A stretch of 64,000 nt of DNA from Candidatus Gastranaerophilales bacterium. GTDB taxonomy: Bacteria > Cyanobacteriota > Vampirovibrionia > Gastranaerophilales > Gastranaerophilaceae. Position numbers and translations under genes: made by a program. Positions 56,275 to 64,000 of the stretch are shown piece by piece. The stretch is taken from the NCBI GenBank assembly GCA_947624645.1, contig CANQLG010000006.1:27113-91112 (forward strand). Reading direction: 5' to 3'. The stretch's first letter is position 1; each line of letters opens with the position of its first letter. Below the pieces are notes generated by a model. It saw only the letters and a list, made by a program, of their open reading frames with translations, searched no databases and was not told where the DNA came from.

Positions 56275-57212
56275 AATTCATACCTTTTTCGTATTTGTTT
56301 AATCTTATCAATAAGCTTTTCCTTGAAAAAATCAGGTGAAATTATTTTAAAATCAGCACCGAAATATAAAATTCTCTGCATAAAAATAAACTCATTATCC
56401 ACTTTTGCTTTGACGGTTACGGATGTTGAAGTTTTTTCAAGTATTTTTTCGTAATCAGTTTTAACAAAGGTTTTAAAAGAATCACCTTTTAGTTTATATG
56501 TTACATAATATATGCTCGGAGTATCAAAGGTTTCACTTATATCTATTTTATTGATTTGTAAAATTCTTTCCACATTTAAAATGCTGTTTTTATTATATTT
56601 ATAACTGTAACAGAATAAATGAATTTTGGAATCTTCATAAGAAAGCTTTTGCGGAATAATTTCGATATCTTCTTCATCATATTTTGGAGATTTATATCTT
56701 ATACTGATTTTTTTACCGAAAATATTAGGGTTAGCAAGCTCCTTAAGTACATCTTTATTAACGGAAATTAACGGTTCCGTGTTTATAATTAAATCTTTAA
56801 GTTTGCAATCAGGAACCAAATCAATAATTTTGAGATATAAAGAGTTCATAACTAAAACTTCCCGCCAACTAAACTCTTCAGCAAGTTTTTCTCTTAAATT
56901 AATTAAAGCTTCAATTTCATCATTATTAAATTCTAAATTATACGGATGCGAAATTATTTTATATAAATAATTATTTGCCTTAGATGGTCTTGTCATTATA
57001 CATCCGGCAGCTTTTAGAGTATTAATTGAAAGTCTGACAGTATCTTTAGATATGGCATTATTTAAATAAGGCAAATTTTCAAGGATTTCAACCAACTCAT
57101 CAATAGTTCTGCTCCGCTCCAATAATGCTTTTAAAATTACTAAAGTACGATATCCCGTAATACTTATCCAAAATTTTTTTTCTTTTTCGTTATGAAGCTT
57201 ATTAGTATCCAT
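56271..57212 (-). CDS. WYL-domain regulator (first of a pair)
   Basis: The 313-residue protein has an N-terminal winged helix (TIDELVEILENLPYLNNAISKDTVRLSINTLKAAG), a WYL domain (NIFGKKISIRYKSPKY, PQKLSYEDSKIHLFCYSYKYN, RILQINKIDIS) and a WCX tail (ILYFGADFKIISPDFFKE). It heads a tight three-gene minus-strand operon with the second WYL protein and DUF4127. It faces comEB across a 101-base region that contains a long inverted repeat. Confidence 0.78.
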   Translation of the reverse strand: MDTNKLHNEKEKKFWISITGYRTLVILKALLERSRTIDELVEILENLPYLNNAISKDTVRLSINTLKAAGCIMTRPSKANNYLYKIISHPYNLEFNNDEIEALINLREKLAEEFSWREVLVMNSLYLKIIDLVPDCKLKDLIINTEPLISVNKDVLKELANPNIFGKKISIRYKSPKYDEEDIEIIPQKLSYEDSKIHLFCYSYKYNKNSILNVERILQINKIDISETFDTPSIYYVTYKLKGDSFKTFVKTDYEKILEKTSTSVTVKAKVDNEFIFMQRILYFGADFKIISPDFFKEKLIDKIKQIRKRYEL

Positions 57213-57263
57213 AAAATAATTTTAAATTAAAATTAATAATATTAATAAATAGTTTACAAATAA

Positions 57264-57302
57264 TTGTTACTTAATATGAAGCCTGATATGATAAAGTAAC
57301 AA
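57264..57302. promoter_or_regulatory. comEB promoter bracketed by a 9-bp inverted repeat
   Basis: TTGTTACTT (57264-57272) and AAGTAACAA (57294-57302) form a perfect nine-base inverted repeat with a 21-base spacer. The same bases contain a promoter for comEB: TTGTTA (57264-57269), 17 bases, TATGAT (57287-57292). A regulator dimer bound to both arms would cover the -35 and the start point. The divergent WYL pair is the nearest candidate. Confidence 0.5.
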
Positions 57303-57313
57303 GCGAGGAATAT

Positions 57314-57766
57314 ATGGTTAAAGAATGGAATGAATATTTTTTAGAGATAGCAAAAACATGCGCCTCAAGGTCAAATTGTATAAGAGCACAGGTAGGGGCG
57401 GTAATAGTCGGTGAAGATAAAAAAATTAAAGCCACGGGATATAATGGTACTCCATCAAAGGTTGTATCTTGTTTTGAACTGGGTAAATGCTATCGCATGG
57501 AAAATAATATACCATCGGGTACAAGATATGAAACTTGCAGAAGCATACACGCAGAGCAAAATGCTATAATCCAAGCAGGACAAGACCGCTGTAAGGATGC
57601 GGCCATGTATATATATGGTCATAATTTTATTTGTATATTATGTAAAAGGTTTATTGTTCAAGCGGGAATAAAAGAGGTTTATTTAAGAAAAGACGATAAC
57701 TCTCCGATAGAGCATATATTTGTTGAAGATATAAGAAAAGAATTAACTGCACAGTTGTGCGTTTAA
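57314..57766 (+). CDS. comEB: Deoxycytidylate deaminase (ComEB family)
   Basis: Zinc enzyme of the cytidine/dCMP deaminase fold, 150 residues, converting dCMP to dUMP for dTMP synthesis. The catalytic motif HAEQNAI (His and Glu) and ICILCKRF (Cys pair) are present, although the usual Pro before the first Cys is Ile. The TPSKVVSCFELGKCYRMEN insertion with extra Cys matches the accessory Zn site of dCMP deaminases. GCGAGGA lies before the ATG. Its stop abuts the convergent motif-bearing gene. Confidence 0.88.
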   Translation: MVKEWNEYFLEIAKTCASRSNCIRAQVGAVIVGEDKKIKATGYNGTPSKVVSCFELGKCYRMENNIPSGTRYETCRSIHAEQNAIIQAGQDRCKDAAMYIYGHNFICILCKRFIVQAGIKEVYLRKDDNSPIEHIFVEDIRKELTAQLCV

Positions 57767-58177
57767 TTATATTTTATCTCTGAATTTTGCAACAAAGAAA
57801 TTTAAACTTTTATTTAATGCATTATGTATTTTGCGTTCATCATCATTTGTGGCTGCAGTTAAAAAATATCTTTTTTGAGTTTCTCTCGGGTTAACATAAA
57901 AATCCGCCTCGGTAAGAATAACGTTTTTAGAACCTTTTGGTAATTGGCTTTTGTATTTTGCATCCAATCTTTCTGCGAAATTTTGAGCGGCATTATGAAC
58001 CGTACCATCTATTTTTTCCTCGGTAAATTCAACCATATCTTTTAAATTATAATTTTTTTTCAATGTAGGATTATTATTAAATGAAATTCTCATTAACATC
58101 GGAATGGGAACGTTTGGTTTATTATCATTTAATGTGAAAACCATCAAAGAACCAAAAGATACAGGCCGAATTGTCAT
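57767..58177 (-). CDS. Unknown protein with N-terminal VSFG motif
   Basis: A 136-residue protein starting MTIRPVSFGSLMVFTLND, with no recognised domain. The rest is mixed alpha/beta (VPIPMLMRISFNNNPTL, GSKNVILTEADFYVNP, RYFLTAATNDDERKIHNALN). There is no signal peptide of the Sec type. AAAGGA stands eight bases before the ATG. It is the clearest small example of the shared N-terminal element in this window. Confidence 0.65.
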   Translation of the reverse strand: MTIRPVSFGSLMVFTLNDNKPNVPIPMLMRISFNNNPTLKKNYNLKDMVEFTEEKIDGTVHNAAQNFAERLDAKYKSQLPKGSKNVILTEADFYVNPRETQKRYFLTAATNDDERKIHNALNKSLNFFVAKFRDKI

Positions 58178-58364
58178 AAATATATCCTTTTATTATATAC
58201 TTCAGTAATTTTAAATCATGAAGAAAAAAAAACTTGCTAGTAAAATTTTAACAAATTTAGAATATTTTTATAAAATATTTTATTTAGCTCAAATAAAAAC
58301 TTAATTATGTATTTAGCGTAAAATCTGATACAATTATATTAATGGATGTATTTAGAGGTTATAA

Positions 58365-59711
58365 ATGGAAAATTTGAAAATAACAAAAGTTAATTATCCG
58401 TATTTGGAAAAACCCGTTATTATCTATGAAAGAGAAAACGGGCATAAAATAGTATTTGCATATAAAAAAGGCGGATTGATTAATATAAGCAGCTGGGTTA
58501 AAACCGGCTCTATTAATGAAAATGATAAGAATAACGGTATTTCGCATTTTTTGGAACATTTGATGTTTAAAGGCACATCCAAACATAAAGCGGGAGAGTT
58601 TGATAAAACATTGGAATCAAGAGGTGCAATAGTAAATGCGGCAACATGGAAAGACTACACATTTTATTATGTTACAATTCCCAAAGGCATTGATGATAAA
58701 AATTTTAAGGATACACTAGAACTTCATGCAGATATGATGCTGGATCCGATTATTCCTGATAACGAGATAGGTGCACCATTTGATATAAATAATCCTAATA
58801 TTATGACAAAAAGAGAACGCCACGTTGTTATTGAAGAAATAAGAATGCGAAAAGACCAGCCTTGGACTAAAGTTTATAATTTGGTAAATTCGGATATGTA
58901 TACCTCTCATCCGTATAAGCGAGATGTAATAGGAAATGAACAAATTATATCTTCTGTTACAAGAGAAGAAGTTTTAAATTATTATAAAACTTTTTATACC
59001 CCAAATAATATTACAACTGTTATAGTTGGAGATTTAAATCCCGATGATGTTATTCCGCTTACAGTAAAAGAATTTGATTTTAAGGGAAGAAAGAATAAGA
59101 TTGCCGATAAGCAAATTATTGATGTTCCTAAACAAAACAGCAAAATTATTGAGGAGTATTCCAAAATTAATACAGGTTTTTTAATGTTTGGTTATTTAGG
59201 CCCGAAAGCTGATGATATTAAAACCTGTACCGTAATGGAAATGATTGCTTTAATACTTGGTCAAGGTCAAAGTTCAAGATTATATCAAGAACTTATTGAG
59301 AAAGTTAAAAATCCTATATTTAATGTTGTATCAACAGATTTTTATCACTTTAGAGACGGCGGAAATTTCTTTATTCAGGCAAATTTTAAACCCGAAGAAA
59401 AAGATAATGCAATAAATTTGATAAAAGAACAAATTAGTGAAATATGTACTCAAAAAATCAGCGATAAAGAATTAAAAAAAGCTAAAAAAAAGTTAAAAGC
59501 ATATTTTGCGGAAAACTCCGAGACTGTTTCCAATATTGCCGAAACTATCGGATTTTATATGACGGTTACGGATAGACTTGAATCTGTTGAAGAGTATATT
59601 AAAGTTATAGATGAAATCACTGCGGATGATGTTTTAAATACGGCAAAAAAATACATTAATATACAAAATGCTTCAATATCGGTTTTAATGCCTGAACAAT
59701 ATAATAAATAA
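58365..59711 (+). CDS. M16-family zinc peptidase (active subunit)
   Basis: The 448-residue insulinase/processing-peptidase family protein has the inverted zinc motif HFLEH (H61, E64, H65) and the downstream Glu ligand in HVVIEEIRMR. The second M16C domain includes ILGQGQSSRLYQELIEK. AGAGG precedes the ATG. The partner encoded ten bases downstream lacks the zinc motif, so the pair probably forms the active/inactive heterodimer known from bacterial M16 clam-shell peptidases. No signal peptide is present, so the site of action is probably cytoplasmic. Confidence 0.92.
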   Translation: MENLKITKVNYPYLEKPVIIYERENGHKIVFAYKKGGLINISSWVKTGSINENDKNNGISHFLEHLMFKGTSKHKAGEFDKTLESRGAIVNAATWKDYTFYYVTIPKGIDDKNFKDTLELHADMMLDPIIPDNEIGAPFDINNPNIMTKRERHVVIEEIRMRKDQPWTKVYNLVNSDMYTSHPYKRDVIGNEQIISSVTREEVLNYYKTFYTPNNITTVIVGDLNPDDVIPLTVKEFDFKGRKNKIADKQIIDVPKQNSKIIEEYSKINTGFLMFGYLGPKADDIKTCTVMEMIALILGQGQSSRLYQELIEKVKNPIFNVVSTDFYHFRDGGNFFIQANFKPEEKDNAINLIKEQISEICTQKISDKELKKAKKKLKAYFAENSETVSNIAETIGFYMTVTDRLESVEEYIKVIDEITADDVLNTAKKYINIQNASISVLMPEQYNK

Positions 59712-59721
59712 GGGAATTACC

Positions 59722-60966
59722 ATGGAAAAATATACTTTAAAAAATGGAATGAATGCAATTATAAAAGTAAATAAAAATACACCGAGAACTGCTGTCGTAG
59801 TCAATATAAAATTAAATAAAGACGAGAAAAAATCAGGATTATATTATCTTTTAACCCAGCTTTTATATCAGGGAACAATTAACAGAAGTGCAAAAGAACT
59901 CGCTGAAATTTTGGATGAAAATGCCATAGACTTAACTATTGAAAAAAAATCGGATTATATGAGATTTAAAATATTATGTCTAAACGAAGATATAAGTCAG
60001 GCACTGGAAATTCTTGATGATATATTGGAAAACTCAACATTTGATGATTATAAAAAAGAAATAAAAAAAATAAAAGGAGAGTATGAGTCTGATTTGGACT
60101 CTGCTAAAATTAAGGCTCAGGATGAATATTACAGAACCATATTTCATAATCATCCCTACGGCATCGGCAGAAAAGAAATTATTGAACAGATAGACTTAAT
60201 AACAAAAGAAGACCTTATTGAAGCATATAATGATTTGAAATATAAAGCACCAAAAAATATTTCGGCAGTCGGTGATACGGATACCAAGTCATTAATTATG
60301 TTGTTTGAAAAATATTTCGGTAAACTTAAATTTGAAAATGAAACAGATTTAAGAAAAAAAATTGTGCCTTTATCTTCAGATACAATATCAGTGATAGAAA
60401 AAGAAGACGCCAATCAGGCTCAAATTTTTCAGGGCTGGATAATGCCCGATATATATTCAAAAGACTATGCAGCAATATTATTGTTGAATACGATTTTAGG
60501 TTCCTCAGGGCTGTCATCACGTTTATTTTTAGAACTCAGAGAAAAACAAGGGCTTGCATATACAGTAAGAAGCGTATTTGAACCATATATACTAGGAAGC
60601 CATTTCTTTGTTTATATAGCAACCGAGCCAAAAAATATTCAGACTTCGCTTAAAGGTTTTGAACGTGAAATAAACAAAATTATGACAGAATTAATCAGTG
60701 AAGAAGAACTTGAAAATGCAAAAAATAATACCATAGGTAAAAGGCAATTTTATAGGGAAACAAATATGCTGGAAGCCAGCTTTAACGGATACTATGAACT
60801 ATTAGGGCTTGGTTTGGATTTTGAAGAAAATCTGATAGAGTCAATAAAATCGGTAACAAAAGAACAAATAATAACAGTTGCAAAACAATATTTTTCTTCA
60901 CCGCATGCGCTGAGTGTACTTGCGCCAAAACAATACTTAGAGAGTGCAAATCTGTTAAATTTATGA
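59722..60966 (+). CDS. M16-family peptidase-like protein (catalytically inactive partner)
   Basis: A 414-residue M16 homologue in which the HxxEH position reads YLLTQ (GLYYLLTQLLYQGT), so zinc cannot be bound. The R/Y substrate-binding segment of the second domain is intact (GSSGLSSRLFLELREKQGLAYTVRS), as in the beta-type subunits of heterodimeric M16 enzymes. AGGGAA-type sequence lies before the ATG. It is co-transcribed with the active subunit and followed 18 bases later by the TPR gene. Confidence 0.9.
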   Translation: MEKYTLKNGMNAIIKVNKNTPRTAVVVNIKLNKDEKKSGLYYLLTQLLYQGTINRSAKELAEILDENAIDLTIEKKSDYMRFKILCLNEDISQALEILDDILENSTFDDYKKEIKKIKGEYESDLDSAKIKAQDEYYRTIFHNHPYGIGRKEIIEQIDLITKEDLIEAYNDLKYKAPKNISAVGDTDTKSLIMLFEKYFGKLKFENETDLRKKIVPLSSDTISVIEKEDANQAQIFQGWIMPDIYSKDYAAILLLNTILGSSGLSSRLFLELREKQGLAYTVRSVFEPYILGSHFFVYIATEPKNIQTSLKGFEREINKIMTELISEEELENAKNNTIGKRQFYRETNMLEASFNGYYELLGLGLDFEENLIESIKSVTKEQIITVAKQYFSSPHALSVLAPKQYLESANLLNL

Positions 60967-60984
60967 TAAAATCGACATAAGAAT

Positions 60985-62580
60985 ATGAGCACAAAAACTG
61001 ATACAAAAAAAATATCAAAAAAAATAGATAAGTTTCAAAAGTCGGGAAACATCCAAAAAGCTATTGAAACCTGTAAAGATGCAATTTTACAGGATGAAAA
61101 TAATGCCGAATTACATATTAAGCTGGGTGATTTATATATGCAGTGGCATCTGGATATATATCAAATACAGCAATATGCAGATGAAGCTATAACCGAATAT
61201 CAGCGAGCATTGGAATCTTGTGTTAATTCCGCCGAAATATATTATAAAATAGCATTGGCTTTTTATTATAAACGAGAGCTTGAAAAGGCTGTTAACTATT
61301 TTAAACTGGCATTGGAACATAATTCGAATATGGCGGAAGCTCATTTTATGATAGCCGAAATTTGTATGAAAAAGGGAGATTTCGTCGAAGCTGTTGAGTC
61401 GGCGGAACGTGCCATAAAAATATCACCCTTAACATCTTCAAGAGCTTATTACTTAATTTATTGTATTTTATCTTTATCCGGCAAAAATAAGTGGTATAAA
61501 AAAATTTCCAAATTAACCGCTTCATTTTTAACCCTGCCTTTTGATAAATATGCTTTAAAAGAAGTAGCGAAAAAAATATCATATTTGAAATTTTTACCTG
61601 TACTGTTTAAAACTTCGTGCATAATATTTGTTAAAGGATTTAGTCAAGAAGTGCTTGACATGTACAGAGAAATAATAGATAAAGCACCGGGATTTGTAGA
61701 GTTATATATTAATCTTGGCAGAGTATACTTTGAATTAAAACGTTATGAAGACGCAATATGTGAATATAAAATGGCAATATGGCTTGACAGCCTTAATTTA
61801 AGAGCACATTACTATCTTTGCCAATTGTATGAAGAAATGCAGGATTTTGATAATGCGATTGAAACCTGTAAAAAGCTTATAGAACTACAACCGCATGTGG
61901 CGGAATTTCATTGCCGAATGGCTCAATATTTATATTTACAAGGAGAAATAGCCGAGGCTATTGAATATTATCAAACGGCGGTTACTCTAAACCCTAACCC
62001 CGAATGGACAAGTGTTGTTGCACAAACTTTAGGATTTATTTTTCAGGAAAATACAAACGACCTTGATGCTGCCATCAGTTCATATCAGCATGCATACAGT
62101 CTTAATCCTAGTGATATAGATATTTATTTAAACTTAGGCAATGTATTTTTTGAAAAAGGGTCTTATGATAATGCATTAATCGTATATAGAAAAGCGCTGG
62201 AATCATCACCTCATAATGCCAGATTACATTGTAATTTAGGATATTTATATTGGGGCAAAGGTAATATTGAAGAAGCAATTAAAGAATATGAAAAAGCTAT
62301 TCAGTATGATAATACTTATGATATTGCATATAATAATTTAGGTGTTATTTATTTGGATGATTTAGGCAGAGTGAAAAAAGCAATAGAGCTGTTTGAAGCG
62401 GCAAGAAAATATAACCCGAATTATGCGCTTGCTAATTATAACTTGGCACGCTCAATAGCAATAACCGGAGATAAGGTTGAAGCTGCCAAATTATATCAAA
62501 CCGCACTGGAAATTAATAATTATACACAGGAGATGGATCCTGCCGAAATAGAAGAAAAAATTCAGGATTTATTTACTTAA
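60985..62580 (+). CDS. TPR-repeat protein
   Basis: The 531-residue protein is built from about 11-12 tetratricopeptide repeats, for example AEIYYKIALAFYYKRELEKAVNYF and ARLHCNLGYLYWGKGNIEEAIKEYEKA. It has no signal peptide or membrane helix. TPR superhelices are protein-binding scaffolds. Placement directly behind the M16 pair and ahead of a thioesterase suggests an operon, though no specific partner can be named. Confidence 0.9.
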   Translation: MSTKTDTKKISKKIDKFQKSGNIQKAIETCKDAILQDENNAELHIKLGDLYMQWHLDIYQIQQYADEAITEYQRALESCVNSAEIYYKIALAFYYKRELEKAVNYFKLALEHNSNMAEAHFMIAEICMKKGDFVEAVESAERAIKISPLTSSRAYYLIYCILSLSGKNKWYKKISKLTASFLTLPFDKYALKEVAKKISYLKFLPVLFKTSCIIFVKGFSQEVLDMYREIIDKAPGFVELYINLGRVYFELKRYEDAICEYKMAIWLDSLNLRAHYYLCQLYEEMQDFDNAIETCKKLIELQPHVAEFHCRMAQYLYLQGEIAEAIEYYQTAVTLNPNPEWTSVVAQTLGFIFQENTNDLDAAISSYQHAYSLNPSDIDIYLNLGNVFFEKGSYDNALIVYRKALESSPHNARLHCNLGYLYWGKGNIEEAIKEYEKAIQYDNTYDIAYNNLGVIYLDDLGRVKKAIELFEAARKYNPNYALANYNLARSIAITGDKVEAAKLYQTALEINNYTQEMDPAEIEEKIQDLFT

Positions 62581-62607
62581 AAATTAAAAGCGAAGGGAAT
62601 AATTAAA

Positions 62608-63021
62608 TTGGAATATATTCAGGAAATCAGGATTCTATACAGTGATACTGACTCGTACGGAGTAGTGTGGCATGGTGCATATACAAAATGGTTTGAAGCG
62701 GCAAGAGTTGAAATAGTTGAAAAACTCGGACTGGATTTGGAAACTTTGGAAAATAATAATATTATATTCCCTGTTGTTGAAATGAACATCAGATATAAAT
62801 CTTCTGCCAAAATGAACGAAAGAATAGTGATTAAGACAGAAATAAAAGAAGTTAAGCCATTGAGTGTTACCTTTGAACATAAGGTATTTGAAAAAAATAC
62901 TCAGACACTAAGAGTAATAGCTAATACAACTATTGTTGCGACTGATGCTAAAACAGGGAAACTTTATAGAAAATTCCCTGATGAAATATATTCTAAATTT
63001 CTTTCAGGCATGACAAAATAG
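62608..63021 (+). CDS. Hotdog-fold acyl-CoA thioesterase (YbgC/4HBT family)
   Basis: A 137-residue hotdog protein with the 4HBT/YbgC pattern YSDTDSYGVVWHGAYTKWFEAARVE near the start, where the Asp is catalytic, then VEMNIRYKSSAKMNERIVIKTEI. It hydrolyses acyl-CoA or acyl-ACP thioesters. TTG is the start used, with AAGGGA upstream; no in-frame ATG would preserve the conserved N-terminus. It lies 27 bases after the TPR gene. Confidence 0.85.
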   Translation: MEYIQEIRILYSDTDSYGVVWHGAYTKWFEAARVEIVEKLGLDLETLENNNIIFPVVEMNIRYKSSAKMNERIVIKTEIKEVKPLSVTFEHKVFEKNTQTLRVIANTTIVATDAKTGKLYRKFPDEIYSKFLSGMTK

Positions 63022-63126
63022 CATAACTATATTAATCCAAAGGTTAATAAATTATAATCTTAAGGCTATATCCCGTATTTTAAATATTTTCTAAAATGTA
63101 TTTTGGAAAAAGGGGATTAATTTGGG

Positions 63127-63837
63127 ATGCAAAATTCGCTTGCACAAGTATATTTATCAAAAGCAGAAGAATTAAGATTAAATAATCAATATAAAGAATC
63201 GGTACAAAATTATTTATCTTCAATAATGATGAATAAAAATAATGCCGAATCATATTTAGGGCTTGGTTTGGCATATAAAAATTTGAAAAATTATAATAAA
63301 GCAATATTGAATCTGCAAAAAGCGGAAAAACTAAATCCTTTTAGTAAAGAGATTCAAAAAGAACTTGCTATGTGCAACATAATAATTGGTGATTTTGAAG
63401 CCGGCATAAAATATTTAATCAGCTCAATAAAGCTGGAGCCTGATAATGTAGATATTCAAATGCAATTGGCGCTTGCGCATGAGATGATAGAAGAAGAAGA
63501 TATGGCTTTAATGATTTACCAAAAAATTATTGAAACCAATCCGGAATTTATAAGGGCATATATTCAAAAAGCAACATTATATATGTATTTGGATGATTAT
63601 TTAAATAGTGCAAAACTGTTTAAAAAGGTTTTGGAACTGGATTCAAACTATTACAGGGCATATTTAGCTTTGGGAATTTGTTATGAAAAACTGGGGAATA
63701 AATCTGCCGCAAAAAGGTTTTATAAGAAGTATATTGATAATTCTAAGGATATTACTAATTACAAACAAGTTGTAGGGCGAATTTCAGAAATAAACAGTAA
63801 TAAAGAAAATAAAAAACATAATTTGCGAATAGTATAA
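63127..63837 (+). CDS. TPR-repeat protein, short
   Basis: A 236-residue protein with about five to six TPR units (AESYLGLGLAYKNLKNYNKAILNLQKA, YRAYLALGICYEKLGNKSAAKRFYKKY) and no targeting signal. A GGGGATTAATTTGGG stretch precedes the ATG. It is a smaller relative of the TPR protein 550 bases upstream and may be part of the same transcription unit. Confidence 0.85.
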   Translation: MQNSLAQVYLSKAEELRLNNQYKESVQNYLSSIMMNKNNAESYLGLGLAYKNLKNYNKAILNLQKAEKLNPFSKEIQKELAMCNIIIGDFEAGIKYLISSIKLEPDNVDIQMQLALAHEMIEEEDMALMIYQKIIETNPEFIRAYIQKATLYMYLDDYLNSAKLFKKVLELDSNYYRAYLALGICYEKLGNKSAAKRFYKKYIDNSKDITNYKQVVGRISEINSNKENKKHNLRIV

Positions 63838-63928
63838 AACAGTCATAATATTTCTATAAAAAATAAATAATCATATAAAAAGATATTATTTACAAATATT
63901 TACAAATAGCCGAATGCATGCAGGCATC

Positions 63929-64000
63929 ATGATTTCGGATATCTTTAATTTTAAGAAAAAGGTTAATTTTAATGGGATATGGTTGAAAAGTTTAAAAAAA
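63929..64000 (+). CDS. Start of an open frame running off the window (uncertain)
   Basis: From ATG 63929 (in-frame ATG also at 63914) the frame is open to the end, reading MISDIFNFKKKVNFNG and on. GCAGG lies about six bases upstream. The KVNFN segment resembles the N-terminal motif of other products here. With only 24 codons visible this may be chance. Confidence 0.3.
   Translation, partial: MISDIFNFKKKVNFNGIWLKSLKK

Noticed and set aside
58218..58304. 28-codon frame starting MKKKKLASKIL
   Set aside because: No Shine-Dalgarno and AT-rich chance context; nothing supports translation.

Overview
The window is about 64 kb of AT-rich DNA from a diderm bacterium that reads the standard code (TGA is a stop throughout). 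Outer-membrane functions (a TolC-type channel, an autotransporter, a MacAB-like exporter) sit beside housekeeping genes with a Firmicutes flavour (GSI-alpha glutamine synthetase without an adenylylation tyrosine, separate GlyQ). Several proteins of unknown function carry a short N-terminal [IV][SN]F[GK] motif. My best inference is an uncultured gut member of Vampirovibrionia (Melainabacteria, Gastranaerophilales). This rests on gene content and recall, not on a marker gene.

Layout. 1-1.16 kb: the tail of a probable thioredoxin-reductase-type flavoprotein and a GT9 glycosyltransferase. 1.17-8.1 kb: one giant autotransporter, whose leader holds a G9 tract, a hairpin and two alternative start codons. 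8.2-9.65 kb: a structured intergenic region with twin dyads, tRNA-Ser(CGA) and a Gmd-family epimerase/dehydratase. 9.9-17.7 kb: an accessory block (UvrD helicase fused to a Cas4/AddB-like Fe-S nuclease, a GIY-YIG remnant, MORN and coiled-coil proteins, an XRE regulator, a WG-repeat protein, a WYL regulator), bounded on the right by tRNA-His(GUG).

17.8-29.3 kb is mostly core metabolism: glnA, nadE, a glyQ-permease operon, a radical SAM protein, gapA, a small AbrB/MazE-like gene, a DUF2085 protein and two PlsC-type acyltransferases. 29.3-36.4 kb: a compact chemosensory set (CheA, a receptor without a sensor domain, a double CheW protein), then radA and a protein with a FliK-like region. 36.5-44.4 kb: two small motif-bearing proteins, clpB, and a tight punA-uppP-queD-malQ group. 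44.4-52 kb: a DedA-family protein, a TolC-MacA-MacB operon, then a CheR-like methyltransferase and an AAA+ ATPase that both carry the N-terminal motif. 52-58.2 kb: thrS without a TGS domain, DUF4127 with twin WYL regulators, comEB and another motif-bearing protein. 58.3-64 kb: an active/inactive pair of M16 peptidases, two TPR proteins, a thioesterase, and the start of an open frame at the window edge.

The most interesting signals are the N-terminal F-motif shared by unrelated proteins, the apparently phase-variable leader of the autotransporter, several promoters placed so that transcripts would be leaderless, and well-formed operator-like inverted repeats in front of the regulator-linked genes.
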